Assembly: GCA_902775105.1 (NCBI GenBank)
Contig: CACYLC010000002.1
Coordinates: 1-55,602 of the forward strand
DNA length: 55,602 bases
Reading direction: 5' to 3'
Origin: Oscillospiraceae bacterium
Lineage (GTDB): Bacteria; Bacillota; Clostridia; Oscillospirales; Oscillospiraceae
The notes under the pieces: generated by a model
The model's database searches: none
What the model saw: only the letters and a program-made list of their open reading frames with translations
Told to the model about the DNA's origin: nothing
Made by a program: the position numbers and the translations under genes
In this document: in pieces, positions 7,254 through 16,037 of the stretch
Layout of the letters: every line of letters starts with the position of its first letter
Numbering within the stretch: the first letter of the stretch is position 1

Positions 7254-8444
7254 TTACTCCGCCAAGAACTTCTCCAGCCGGTCCAGACCCTCCTTAATGT
7301 TCTCCATCGAGGTGGCATAGCTCCAGCGCAGGAAGTTGGGATCGCCAAAGCCGGTGCAGGGGACGATGCAGACCAGCCCCTCTTTGAGGAAGATATCGCC
7401 AAAATCGTCGGCGTTGTGGATGACCTGACCGTGAATGGTCTTGCCCAGCAGCTGGGTGATGTTCATCATCACATAGAACGCACCCTCCGGCTTGAGACAG
7501 CTGACGCCGGGGATCTGGTTCATCCGCTCCACCATATAGTCACGGCGCGCTTCAAACGCCTTGCGCATCTCCTCCACCGTGTCCTGAGGGGCGCTCAGCG
7601 CAGCCACAGAGGCGGCCTGGGCAGGGGCGGAGGGATTGCCGGTGGAGTGGCTGAGGTACTTGCTCATGACGGAGACCACCCGCTTGTCAGCGGCGATGTA
7701 GCCGATTCTCCAGCCGGTCATGGCATAGCTCTTGGAAACGCCATTGATGATAATGGTCAGCTCCTTCACGTCCTCGCCCAGAGAGGCGATGGAGGTGAAC
7801 TCCCGTCCATCGTAGAGCAGCTTATAGTAAATCTCGTCGGCAATGATAAACAAATCGTGCCTGACACAGACATCCGCAATGCCCTGCAGTTCTTCCTTGC
7901 TGTAAAGCATACCCGTGGGGTTGGAGGGGTTATTCAGCATAATGCACTTGGTCTTATCGGTGATGGCAGCCTCCAGCTTTTCAGGGGTGAGCTTAAAATG
8001 CTCCGCCTCGGTGCAGACGATGGTGACAGGCTCAGCCCCCACCATTTTGACCATCTCGTTGTAGCTGACCCAAGCCGGAGTGGGAATGATCACCTCGTCG
8101 CCGGGGTTAATGATGGCCCGGAGGGCGATGTACAGGCAGTGCTTGGCGCCGCTGGAGCAGACGATGTTGGAAGGCTCATAGTCCAGATTCAGATCCTCCT
8201 TCAGCCGCTTGCAGACCGCTTTTTTCAGCGCCAGTGTGCCGGTAGCGGGGGTATAGCGGGTCTCGTCGTGCACGATGGCCGCCATACCTGCATATTTAAT
8301 ATAGTCGGGAGTGGGGAAGTCCGGCTCGCCGGCGGCGAAACCGATGACGTCCACGCCGTTGGCCTTCATTTCCTTATAAAGCGCATCCAGCGCCAGTGTG
8401 GTGGATGCCTGAACATTTGATGCGATGCTAGACAGAGATTTCAA
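7254..8444 (-). CDS. class I/II aminotransferase, aspartate aminotransferase-like
   Basis: PLP fold-type I transaminase (396 residues), subgroup I-beta/gamma like AspB/AspC, likely using aspartate or aromatic/branched donors. Seen: GEPDFPTP at 39-46, NNPSNPTG at 171-178, IADEIYYKLLYDG at 201-213, and PLP-binding Lys238 in NGVSKSYAMTGWRIGY; the C-terminal Arg lies in FLRWSYATS. The start is taken as TTG at 8444, because a GGGAGGT site lies 8 bases upstream; the in-frame ATG at 8462 would include that site in the coding region. It is monocistronic, with promoter and terminator recognisable on both sides. The exact amino-acid specificity is not readable. Confidence 0.9.
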   Translation of the reverse strand: MKSLSSIASNVQASTTLALDALYKEMKANGVDVIGFAAGEPDFPTPDYIKYAGMAAIVHDETRYTPATGTLALKKAVCKRLKEDLNLDYEPSNIVCSSGAKHCLYIALRAIINPGDEVIIPTPAWVSYNEMVKMVGAEPVTIVCTEAEHFKLTPEKLEAAITDKTKCIMLNNPSNPTGMLYSKEELQGIADVCVRHDLFIIADEIYYKLLYDGREFTSIASLGEDVKELTIIINGVSKSYAMTGWRIGYIAADKRVVSVMSKYLSHSTGNPSAPAQAASVAALSAPQDTVEEMRKAFEARRDYMVERMNQIPGVSCLKPEGAFYVMMNITQLLGKTIHGQVIHNADDFGDIFLKEGLVCIVPCTGFGDPNFLRWSYATSMENIKEGLDRLEKFLAE

Positions 8445-8478
8445 AGTGATGACCTCCCACATATTTCATTCGTGCTAC

Positions 8479-8507
8479 ATTATACGCTTCCACTTGCAAA
8501 ATGACAA
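8479..8507 (-). promoter_or_regulatory. sigma-A promoter for the aminotransferase
   Basis: Minus strand: TTGTCA (8507-8502), 17-bp spacer, TATAAT (8484-8479), with a 28-base leader to the TTG start. Confidence 0.8.
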
Positions 8508-8709
8508 GAGTGGAGCGGAAAAAACGGCATAAAAATGAATAAGCAGCAAAGTGGGGATGCAGAATTTGGGAATTGTTCACAGGAACGGGCGGAAGAGCGT
8601 GCAAAATGCGAGGGGCAAACTTGCAAAAGCCAAGAAAAACGGAAATAAGTGCAGGAAAAAATGCAGTCGAGGGACGGAAAGAGACGGGGCAAGGTTCTCC
8701 AAATCTCAT
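8508..8709. other. gene-free divergent spacer
   Basis: About 200 bp between the divergent promoters of the aminotransferase and ddl. It is purine-rich on the plus strand and has no convincing open frame, RNA or repeat. Confidence 0.5.
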
Positions 8710-8740
8710 ACTTGTTCGAGAAGAACAAGTGTGATATAAT
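8710..8740 (+). promoter_or_regulatory. ddl promoter with overlapping inverted repeat
   Basis: -35 TTGTTC (8712-8717), 17-bp spacer, -10 TATAAT (8735-8740). A perfect 8-bp inverted repeat ACTTGTTC/GAACAAGT (8710-8717 and 8723-8730, 5-bp gap) covers the -35 box and half of the spacer, a typical repressor operator position. Confidence 0.75.
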
Positions 8741-8797
8741 ATATTCTGAATGATTGTGCCGTCCCCGAGCAGGGGACAGAAAGGGAGGGTATATCTC

Positions 8798-9847
8798 GTG
8801 AAAATCGTCGTTTTGGCCGGTGGCCTTTCAATGGAGCGTAATGTCTCCCTCTCCTCTGGTATTATGGTAACCGAGGCGCTGCGGGAGCGCGGACATCAGG
8901 TTGCGCTGGTGGATATGTTTTTTGGTCTGGAGGGCTACGAGGGTACGTTGGAGGAGCGTTTCTCCGCCCCTCTGCCCGAGGAGTGGAAGAAGGTCAGCCG
9001 CAAGGCGCCTGACAGGAAGGCGATCCGGGCCAGCCGGAAGGATCAGAGCAGGTCCGTCTTTGGCCCCGGCGTTCTGGAGCTGTGCCGCATGGCGGACATT
9101 GTCTATCTCGCTCTTCACGGAGACTGCGGCGAAAACGGCAGTGTGCAGGCCGCCTTTGATTTGCTGGGCATTCCCTATACCGGCTCCGGCTCCTTCCCCA
9201 GCGCCATTGCCATGGATAAGGATCTGACGAAACGGCTGCTGGCGGATACCGGGGTGGTGACGCCTCAGTGGAGAAAGGCAGTCTATACCGAGGGAGATAT
9301 CCCCGTGCTTGTGGAAGAGACGGAACTCCCTGTGGTGGTAAAGCCGCTGGACTCCGGCTCCTCCATCGGCGTCTCTATTGCAAAGACGAAGGAGGAACTT
9401 TCCGCCGCCCTCACAGACTGTCTGAACTACGGCGGCAAGGTTGTGTTGGAGCAGTACATTTCCGGCCGTGAGATTCAGGTGGGCTATCTGGCTGGTAGAG
9501 CGCTGCCCTCCATTGAGATCATCCCCAAAGAGGGCTTTTACGACTACGAGAACAAGTACCAGCCCGGAGCGGCGGTGGATATCACCCCTGCCCCCATCCC
9601 GGCAGAGTGGGAGGAGCGGCTGGCTGAGGTCACCCGGACCGTTTTTGAGACCATCGGCCTTGCGGTCTACGCCCGGGCGGACTTTATCGTCACCGAGGAC
9701 GGAACGCCCTGGTTTTTGGAGATCAACACCCTCCCCGGCATGACGCCCACCAGTCTGGTGCCTCAGGAGGCGGCTGTTGTGGGCATCGGCTACGGCGAGC
9801 TGTGCGAGACCGTCATTCGGGAGTCCTTAAAAGCGAGAGAGGGATAA
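8798..9847 (+). CDS. ddl: D-alanine--D-alanine ligase
   Basis: ATP-dependent ligase making the D-Ala-D-Ala dipeptide of peptidoglycan stem peptides. ATP-grasp enzyme of 349 residues: SMERNVSLSSG at 11-21, HGDCGENGSVQ at 107-117, the VVVKPLDSGSSIGV ATP-binding segment, omega-loop KEGFYDYENKY, and the metal-binding EINTLPGMT near the C-terminus. The omega-loop has the FYDYExKY form of D-Ala-D-Ala ligases, not the His-containing form of D-lactate ligases. The GTG at 8798 is preferred because GGGAGGG stands 8 bases before it; the upstream ATG at 8750 would put that site inside the gene. It heads the murF-containing block and probably forms an operon with murF, 7 bp downstream. Confidence 0.94.
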   Translation: MKIVVLAGGLSMERNVSLSSGIMVTEALRERGHQVALVDMFFGLEGYEGTLEERFSAPLPEEWKKVSRKAPDRKAIRASRKDQSRSVFGPGVLELCRMADIVYLALHGDCGENGSVQAAFDLLGIPYTGSGSFPSAIAMDKDLTKRLLADTGVVTPQWRKAVYTEGDIPVLVEETELPVVVKPLDSGSSIGVSIAKTKEELSAALTDCLNYGGKVVLEQYISGREIQVGYLAGRALPSIEIIPKEGFYDYENKYQPGAAVDITPAPIPAEWEERLAEVTRTVFETIGLAVYARADFIVTEDGTPWFLEINTLPGMTPTSLVPQEAAVVGIGYGELCETVIRESLKAREG

Positions 9848-9854
9848 ACAGTTT

Positions 9855-11252
9855 ATGGAAGCAATTACGATTCGAGAGATTTTGACAGCCGTCAACGGTA
9901 CGCTGCTCCAGCCCTTTGACGAGGACAGGACGATCGACTGCGTGGATACCGACAGCCGTAAGATGAACCGGGGGTCCCTCTTTATCCCGCTCAGCGGCGA
10001 GCGGTTTGACGGACACGTCTATATCGACCAGGCGCTGGAGGACGGTGCGCTGGGATGTCTGACCCATGAGCCGGTAGAAAATCTGCGCCTGGATAAGTTC
10101 TATATTCAGGTGGAGGATACCATGACAGCGCTGGGTGCTCTGGCCCGGTATTATCGGCATAAGTTTGACCTGAAGGTGGTTGGTATCACCGGTAGTGTGG
10201 GCAAGACCACCACAAAGGATATGGTGGCTGCCGTCCTCAGCCAGCGGTTCCGTGTGCTGAAAACCGAGGGGAACTATAATAACAACATCGGCGTGCCCAA
10301 GACCATCTTTCGGCTGGATCATACCCACCAGATTGCCGTCATTGAGATGGGCATGAACCATCTGGGGGAGATTGACTACCTGACCCGCATTGCAGAACCG
10401 GATGTGGCCATTATCACCAATGTAGGCGACGCCCACATCGAAAATCTGGGCAGCCGGGAGAATACCCTTCAGGCCAAGGCGGAGATTTTTAACGGAGTCC
10501 GTCAGGGCGGCGTGGCAATTTTGAACGGAGATGATCCTCTCATCGCCAAGCTGGACGGCGTGCTGATCCACCCTATCACCTGGTACGGCGAGAGCGAGCA
10601 CTGCGCATGGCGCTGCGCCTCCATCAGTGAGGGGGAGCACGACACCATGGTTCTCTCCGCCGAGACACCCATCGGGAGATTCACCACCACCGTCCACTGC
10701 CTCGGCCGGCATATGCTCTATCCGGCCCTCTCCGCTGCGGCAGTGGGCGCCCACTTTGGCCTGACGCTGGAGGAGATCAGCCGGGGCATCGAGGCGTTCG
10801 CTCCCACCAAGATGCGGATGGACATTGTCCGTTGCAAAAACGGCGTTACCATTTTAAATGACACCTATAACGCAAATCCCCAGTCCATGCGGGCGGCGGT
10901 GGATGTCCTGGCCAACTACTCCGGCGCTTACCGGGTGGCGGTGCTGGGCGATATGCTGGAGCTGGGCGATCTCGGCCCCATGCTCCACGAGAGCGTAGGC
11001 AAGGCCGTCGGCGGCACTCCCGGCATTGACTGTCTCGTCACCGTCGGACAACTGGGGGAATATATCGCCAAAGGAGCCAAGAGCGCCGGTATGACCGAGG
11101 TCTATGACCGACCCGACAAGGAGGAGGCCAAGGTGGTGCTGGCACAGGTGATGCAGCCCTCTGCCGTATTCCTCTGCAAGGCCAGCCGGGGCATGAAGTT
11201 TGAGGAGCTGACCGAGTACCTCAAGCGGCTGGTGGAGAGCACGGCGGAATAA
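9855..11252 (+). CDS. murF: UDP-N-acetylmuramoyl-tripeptide--D-alanyl-D-alanine ligase
   Basis: Adds the D-Ala-D-Ala dipeptide, made by the preceding ddl product, to UDP-MurNAc-tripeptide in the cytoplasm. At 465 residues it has the three Mur-ligase domains: N-terminal UMT-binding domain, central ATPase domain with GSVGKTTTKD at 113-122 and the GNYNNNIGVPKT and EMGMNHLGEI motifs, and the C-terminal domain with NDTYNANPQSMRAA near 335. The start ATG at 9855 follows GAGAGGG 9 bases upstream. The 7-bp gap after ddl argues for co-transcription. A palindromic element follows the stop codon. Confidence 0.96.
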   Translation: MEAITIREILTAVNGTLLQPFDEDRTIDCVDTDSRKMNRGSLFIPLSGERFDGHVYIDQALEDGALGCLTHEPVENLRLDKFYIQVEDTMTALGALARYYRHKFDLKVVGITGSVGKTTTKDMVAAVLSQRFRVLKTEGNYNNNIGVPKTIFRLDHTHQIAVIEMGMNHLGEIDYLTRIAEPDVAIITNVGDAHIENLGSRENTLQAKAEIFNGVRQGGVAILNGDDPLIAKLDGVLIHPITWYGESEHCAWRCASISEGEHDTMVLSAETPIGRFTTTVHCLGRHMLYPALSAAAVGAHFGLTLEEISRGIEAFAPTKMRMDIVRCKNGVTILNDTYNANPQSMRAAVDVLANYSGAYRVAVLGDMLELGDLGPMLHESVGKAVGGTPGIDCLVTVGQLGEYIAKGAKSAGMTEVYDRPDKEEAKVVLAQVMQPSAVFLCKASRGMKFEELTEYLKRLVESTAE

Positions 11253-11269
11253 AGCAAATTTGCCGAAAT

Positions 11270-11339
11270 GGGACGTCGAGGACTCCGTCCCCTACGCACA
11301 AACAGGGAAATTAGTACGGGACGGCATCCTCGACGTCCC
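11270..11339. repeat. palindromic intergenic element, variant type
   Basis: Two 22-bp arms (11270-11291 and 11318-11339) are inverted copies of each other with two mismatches, and each arm is itself a near palindrome GGGACG...CGTCCC. The 26-bp centre includes CCTACGCA, a motif also found at the edges of the copies at 14902-14946 and 51452-51550. It lies between murF and the ABC-F gene, and could act as a partial terminator or RNA-processing stem in this operon. Confidence 0.65.
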
Positions 11340-11357
11340 GTAGACAGAGAACCGACC

Positions 11358-13241
11358 ATGATCGACATTACCATCCAAAATCTCATAAAATCCTTTGAAG
11401 TGGGCGATAACCTGCTGGACGGCCTGACCTTTCAGATCGACTCCGGCGAGCGGGTAGGCATCCTCGGCAAAAACGGCTGCGGCAAGACTACCCTGTTTAA
11501 GATCCTCACCGGGGAATACGACTACGACGAGGGGCAGGTCTCTATCGCCCCCGGCAAAAAGCTGGGGCTGATCTCCCAGATCCCCGTCTACCCGGAGGGC
11601 TACACGGTGGAGGACGTGCTGGACACCGCCTTTGTCCGGCTCCACAAAATGGAGCGGGAATTGGAAGAGCTGACCGTCCAGATGGCGGCAGGCAGCACCG
11701 ACAAGGCCACCCTGACCCGCTATGACGACCTGTCCCAGAGGTTCCAGACCGAGGGCGGCTACGATACCGGCGTCCGTCTGGGCAAGGTCTGCAACGGCCT
11801 TGAAATCGCGCCTGCTATGCGCCGGCAGCTGTTTGAGGAGCTCTCCGGCGGCGAGAAAACCAGAGTGAACCTGGCCCGGCTCATTCTGGAGGATACCGAC
11901 ATCCTCCTGCTGGACGAGCCGACCAACCACCTGGACCTTCACGCCACCGAGTGGCTGGAGGATTATCTGGATTCCTTTAAAGGCACCGTTCTCGCCATCT
12001 CCCATGACCGATACTTTCTCGACAGAGTGGTCAAACGCATCATCGAGATCGACCGGGGCAGGGCAGCCTTCTACTCCGGCAACTACTCCTTCTACGCCGT
12101 GGAAAAGGAGCGGCGGTATCAGGAGCAGCTCCGCCAGTACGAAAAGGAGCAGACAAAAATTGCCCAGCTCTCTGCCACTGCCACGCTCATGCACCAGCGG
12201 GGGACGGAGAAGATGCACAAGACCGCCTTTGCCATTGAAAAGCGGATCGAGCGGCTGCGCACCGCCGACCGCCCAACGGGTACCGAGCGGGCCATGACAG
12301 TGGGCTTTGGCCAGCGGGACTTTCACGGCGATGAACTGTTCACCGTGACGAACCTCTCCAAATCTTTCGGGGAGCGAACCCTGTTTTCCGGGATCGATTT
12401 GGAGGTCTTAGGCGGTGAGCGCATCGCCCTTCTGGGGGACAACGGCACCGGAAAGACCACCTTTCTGAAAATATTGCTGGATGAGGAAAAAACGGACACG
12501 GGCAAGCTCCGCTTCGGCCCCACCGTCAAGACGGGCTACCTGCCTCAGATCGTGACATTTGACCATCCCGAACGGAGTCTCTTTGAGACCCTTCTCTGGG
12601 AGGACAACTGTACTGCGCAGGAGGCGAGGGACCGCCTTGGTGCCTTCCGCTTCCGGGGGGAGGATGTGTTTAAGCCTGTGGCCACCCTCTCCGGCGGCGA
12701 GCGCTCCAGGCTCCGGCTGTGTCAGCTCATGGCAAAGAATATCAACCTCCTCATTCTGGACGAGCCGACCAACCATCTGGACATCGCCTCCAGAGAGTGG
12801 ATTGAAACCGCCGTGGAGGAGTACGAGGGCGCCTTGCTCTTCGTCTCCCATGACCGATACTTTATCAGCCGCTTTGCAAACCGCATCTGGTTTTTGGAGG
12901 GCGGAACGATCACCGACTTCAAGGGCGGATATGAGGACTGGCTGCGCTGGAAGGAGCGGCAGGCGGAGCTGCGCAATGTCCCCCGGTTCCAACCGGAGAA
13001 AAAACCGAAAAAGGACAAGCCTGTCTCCGGCTCCAAGCAGTTGGAAAAGGAGCTGCGGGCGGTGGAGCGTCAGATCCAGCGGCTGGAGGAAGAAGCGGGG
13101 CGTCTGGAAGCGGAGATGGCAGAAAACGCCACCAACTATGTAACATTACAGGAGCTGACCGAGCGGCAGACTGCTGTTGATGCCGAACTGGGGGAGGTGT
13201 ACGAAAAATGGGAAAGCCTGTCCGAACAGTTGGGCGGCTGA
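11358..13241 (+). CDS. ABC-F family ATPase
   Basis: Cytosolic ABC protein without membrane segments, acting on the ribosome (translation factor or antibiotic-protection type). In 627 residues there are two ABC cassettes: Walker A GKNGCGKT at 37-44, LSGGEKTRVNLARL and LLLDEPTNHLD; then Walker A GDNGTGKT, LSGGERSRLRLCQL and LILDEPTNHLD. A charged inter-domain linker of about 80 residues and a C-terminal Lys/Glu-rich coiled coil (about 560-625) are present. The start is ATG at 11358 with only a weak AGAGAA site; the open frame extends upstream through the palindromic element, which is unlikely to be coding. The linker is not of a length that lets me assign antibiotic resistance; a housekeeping Uup/YdiF-like role is as likely. 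Confidence 0.92.
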   Translation: MIDITIQNLIKSFEVGDNLLDGLTFQIDSGERVGILGKNGCGKTTLFKILTGEYDYDEGQVSIAPGKKLGLISQIPVYPEGYTVEDVLDTAFVRLHKMERELEELTVQMAAGSTDKATLTRYDDLSQRFQTEGGYDTGVRLGKVCNGLEIAPAMRRQLFEELSGGEKTRVNLARLILEDTDILLLDEPTNHLDLHATEWLEDYLDSFKGTVLAISHDRYFLDRVVKRIIEIDRGRAAFYSGNYSFYAVEKERRYQEQLRQYEKEQTKIAQLSATATLMHQRGTEKMHKTAFAIEKRIERLRTADRPTGTERAMTVGFGQRDFHGDELFTVTNLSKSFGERTLFSGIDLEVLGGERIALLGDNGTGKTTFLKILLDEEKTDTGKLRFGPTVKTGYLPQIVTFDHPERSLFETLLWEDNCTAQEARDRLGAFRFRGEDVFKPVATLSGGERSRLRLCQLMAKNINLLILDEPTNHLDIASREWIETAVEEYEGALLFVSHDRYFISRFANRIWFLEGGTITDFKGGYEDWLRWKERQAELRNVPRFQPEKKPKKDKPVSGSKQLEKELRAVERQIQRLEEEAGRLEAEMAENATNYVTLQELTERQTAVDAELGEVYEKWESLSEQLGG

Positions 13242-13828
13242 TTCAGCTGCTGGCTGCTCTTCTGATTGTCGGCATTCTCTGCTTCGGCATACAGGAGACC
13301 ATCATCCTGTGCGGCAGCGGCAGTGATTTGAAAACGCAGCCGGACGCCGTCATCATTCTCGGCTGCAAAATCTGGGGCGAGGAGCCGTCTCCCGCCCTGC
13401 GGAGTAGACTGAATACGGCGCTGGACTATCTGGAGGAGCTGAAACAGGAGGGCTGTAACCCTGTCATCGTCGTCAGCGGCGGACAGGGGGAGGACGAACC
13501 GATCAGCGAGGCGGAGTGCATGGCGAAATATTTGGCGGACAACGGTATTCCGGCCCAACGCATCCGGGTGGAGGCGCAGTCCACCAATACGGCGGAAAAC
13601 CTCCGCAACTCCATGGCGCTTTTGGAAGGCGAGGGCTGGAACGGAAGGGCAGTTACCATTGTCTCCAACGGCTTTCACCTCACGAGGGTGCGGCTGCTCT
13701 CGGGACGCATTCTAGCGGATATGACTTGCTCCACCCTGAGCGCACCCATGCCGACATGGGATTCCGCCGTCTATTCCACCGTGCGGGAGGCATTTGCCCT
13801 CGTCAAATCCTTTTTATTGGACAGATAA
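13208..13828 (+). CDS. DUF218 (YdcF/SanA-like) membrane-anchored protein
   Basis: 206 residues with one N-terminal transmembrane helix (about 9-30) and a DUF218 domain: DAVIILGCKIWG near 46, IVVSGGQGEDEPISEAECM near 86, AQSTNTAENLRNS near 120 and SNGFHLTRVRLL near 150. DUF218 proteins of the SanA/YdcF group are linked to envelope integrity in other bacteria, but the biochemical activity is unsettled. The gene overlaps the end of the ABC-F gene by 34 bp and has a GGGGGAGG site, so translational coupling is likely. prfA follows after 6 bp. Confidence 0.85.
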   Translation: MGKPVRTVGRLIQLLAALLIVGILCFGIQETIILCGSGSDLKTQPDAVIILGCKIWGEEPSPALRSRLNTALDYLEELKQEGCNPVIVVSGGQGEDEPISEAECMAKYLADNGIPAQRIRVEAQSTNTAENLRNSMALLEGEGWNGRAVTIVSNGFHLTRVRLLSGRILADMTCSTLSAPMPTWDSAVYSTVREAFALVKSFLLDR

Positions 13829-13834
13829 TGTGTT

Positions 13835-14905
13835 ATGTTGGATAAACTGAGACAATTAGATCAGCGCTACAGCGCCATGCAGGCCAAGCTCTCCGCCCCG
13901 GAGACCTATGACGACCCCGCCCTCGTCTCCCGGCTGAACCGGGAGCTGGCGGAGCTGGAGGAGGTCGTTCATACCTATCGGGCGTGGCGGCAGACGAAGG
14001 ACGACTTGGAGGCGGCGGAAGCAATGCTCTCCGAGCCGGACGCCGAGCTGCGGGAGCTTGCAAAAGAGGAGCTGCAAGCGGGGAAGGAGACTCTTGCCCG
14101 GCTGGAGCAGGAGCTCAAAATTCTGCTTCTCCCCAAGGATCCCAATGACGACCGGCCGGTCATTGTGGAGATTCGGGCAGGCGTCGGCGGGGAGGAGGCG
14201 GCGCTCTTTGCCCACTCCCTCTACCGGATGTATACCATGTATGCCGACCGCCGCCGCTGGCAGACCCAGATTGCCAGCGTCAACGAGACAGAGCTGGGAG
14301 GCGTCAGGGAGCTGATCTTTACCATTGAGAGTCCCGGCGCCTACTCCCGGATGAAATTTGAGAGCGGCGTCCACCGGGTTCAGCGGGTGCCGGAGACAGA
14401 GTCCGGCGGCCGGGTGCACACCTCTACCGCCACGGTCGCCGTCCTCCCGCAGGTGGACGAGGTGGAGTTTGCATTAGACCGCAAGGATCTGCGGATCGAC
14501 ACCTTCCGCTCCTCCGGCGCAGGCGGGCAGCATATCAACAAGACCTCCTCCGCCATTCGGGTGACCCATCTTCCTACCGGCATGGTGGTGGAGTGTCAGG
14601 ATCAGCGGAGCCAGCTTCAGAATAAGGAGAAGGCGCTGCAGATCCTCCGCTCCCGTCTCTGGCAGCAGAAGGCTCAGGAACAGGCGGATTCCGTCTCTGA
14701 AAACCGCCGCAGTCAGGTGGGAACCGGCATGCGCAACGAGCGCATCCGCACCTATAACTTCCCTCAGGGCCGGGTGACCGACCACCGGGTCGGTCTGACC
14801 CTCTACCGCATTGACAGCGTCATGGACGGCGATCTGGACGAGATCATCGACGCCCTCGCCGCCGCAAAACAGGCGGAGGAGCTGGCAAGGGTGGGGGAGT
14901 CGTAG
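13835..14905 (+). CDS. prfA: peptide chain release factor 1
   Basis: Recognises UAA and UAG in the ribosomal A site and releases the nascent peptide. 356 residues, normal length. The codon-recognition tripeptide is PET in QRVPETESGGRVHTS (about residue 186), matching the PxT signature of RF1 rather than SPF of RF2; the catalytic GGQ lies in SSGAGGQHINKTSSA near residue 230. The GGQ glutamine would be the substrate of PrmC, which is not seen in this window. Only a weak ribosome binding site precedes the ATG, suggesting coupling to the DUF218 gene. The stop codon is TAG and lies inside the palindromic element at 14902-14946. Confidence 0.96.
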   Translation: MLDKLRQLDQRYSAMQAKLSAPETYDDPALVSRLNRELAELEEVVHTYRAWRQTKDDLEAAEAMLSEPDAELRELAKEELQAGKETLARLEQELKILLLPKDPNDDRPVIVEIRAGVGGEEAALFAHSLYRMYTMYADRRRWQTQIASVNETELGGVRELIFTIESPGAYSRMKFESGVHRVQRVPETESGGRVHTSTATVAVLPQVDEVEFALDRKDLRIDTFRSSGAGGQHINKTSSAIRVTHLPTGMVVECQDQRSQLQNKEKALQILRSRLWQQKAQEQADSVSENRRSQVGTGMRNERIRTYNFPQGRVTDHRVGLTLYRIDSVMDGDLDEIIDALAAAKQAEELARVGES

Positions 14906-14946
14906 GGGCGATTCATAGACGCGGGCCGTTCGTGAACGGCCTCTAC
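14902..14946. repeat. palindromic intergenic element, short copy
   Basis: A 45-bp element with ends GTAGGGGC and GGCCTCTAC. Its right half is the perfect palindrome GGCCGTTC-GTGAACGGCC-like unit found in copy 1; the left half (GGGGCGATTCAT) matches the other arm of that family but is truncated. Its first bases form the prfA TAG stop codon. Confidence 0.6.
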
Positions 14947-14995
14947 GCACGGTGATTGATCAGCGTGCCATATCATAAAAAGCGAAGTGCATTCC

Positions 14996-16036
14996 ATGCA
15001 AACCAAACTCTTCCACATCCCCTCCCCGGAGGGCCATGAGAACGAAATACAGGAGGCCGCCTTCCTCATCCGTTCCGGCCAGTTGGCAGGCATCCCCACC
15101 GAGACGGTCTACGGACTGGGTGCCGACGCCCTGAATCCTGACGCAGTGGCGAAAATCTATGAGGCGAAAGGCCGCCCGTCAGACAACCCCCTCATCATCC
15201 ATGTCCCCAACGACAAGACATGGCTGGATCGATACTGCGTCAATGTCCCTCCTCTTGCCTACGAGCTGGCGGAGACCTTTTGGCCGGGGCCGCTGACCAT
15301 GATTTTGGAGCGAAACCCAATCATTCCCGACCGCACCACAGGCGGGCTGAACACGGTGGGCATCCGCTGCCCCGACCATCCTGTGATACTGGCCATCATA
15401 CAGGCGGCAGACCGTCCCATTGCGGCTCCCTCCGCCAATACCTCCGGCAGACCAAGCTGCACCACGGCAGATGAGGTCATGGAGGACGTGGGCGGGAAGA
15501 TCGCCGGAATCGTAGACGGCGGCGCCTGTTCGGTGGGTGTGGAGTCCACCATTCTGGATCTGACCGTCACCCCGCCCAAATTGCTCCGCCCCGGCGGTAT
15601 GCCGCTGGAGGCGCTGGAGGCGGTCTGCGGCGAGATCGAATTGGACGCCGCCATTCTCCGTCAGATGAAGGAGGGGGAGCGCCCCCGTGCGCCGGGTATG
15701 AAATACCGGCACTACGCCCCCAAGGCTCCCGTCACCGTCTTTACCGGAGATGCGGACAAGACGGCGGCGGAGATTGCCAGGCTGACAGGGGAGGGGAGCG
15801 GCGTCATCTGCTTCGAGGAGTTTCAGGAACAGTTCCCCGGTGCAGTCGTCGTCTCACTCGGCTCGGCGTATGACAAGCAGGAGCAGGCACGGCGGGTCTT
15901 TTCCGCCCTTCGCTCCTTTGACGAGACGGATGTTTCGGCCATCTATGCCCAGTGCCCCGATCCTGCGGGGCTGGGCCTTGCGGTGGGGAACCGGCTGAAA
16001 AAAGCCGCCGGATTCCATGTGATTGAGGTGAAATGA
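14996..16036 (+). CDS. L-threonylcarbamoyladenylate synthase, Sua5 type
   Basis: Makes threonylcarbamoyl-AMP from threonine, bicarbonate and ATP, the first step of the universal t6A37 modification of ANN-decoding tRNAs. 346 residues: N-terminal YrdC domain with GIPTETVYGLGADA near 32, KxxDNPLIIHV (GRPSDNPLIIHV) near 63, and the SANTSGRPS motif near 145; then the linker APGMKYRHYAPKAP near 228 and a C-terminal Sua5 domain of about 100 residues. The length and linker mark it as a Sua5 (two-domain) rather than the short TsaC form. ATG at 14996 is used; a GTG at 14987 is also in frame, and neither has a strong ribosome binding site. coaE follows after a single base. Confidence 0.93.
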   Translation: MQTKLFHIPSPEGHENEIQEAAFLIRSGQLAGIPTETVYGLGADALNPDAVAKIYEAKGRPSDNPLIIHVPNDKTWLDRYCVNVPPLAYELAETFWPGPLTMILERNPIIPDRTTGGLNTVGIRCPDHPVILAIIQAADRPIAAPSANTSGRPSCTTADEVMEDVGGKIAGIVDGGACSVGVESTILDLTVTPPKLLRPGGMPLEALEAVCGEIELDAAILRQMKEGERPRAPGMKYRHYAPKAPVTVFTGDADKTAAEIARLTGEGSGVICFEEFQEQFPGAVVVSLGSAYDKQEQARRVFSALRSFDETDVSAIYAQCPDPAGLGLAVGNRLKKAAGFHVIEVK

Positions 16037-16037
16037 G

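Noticed and set aside
8508..8709. Possible small RNA or gene in the spacer upstream of ddl
   Set aside because: Short open frames there have no ribosome binding site, and no hairpin/T-tract pair was found.
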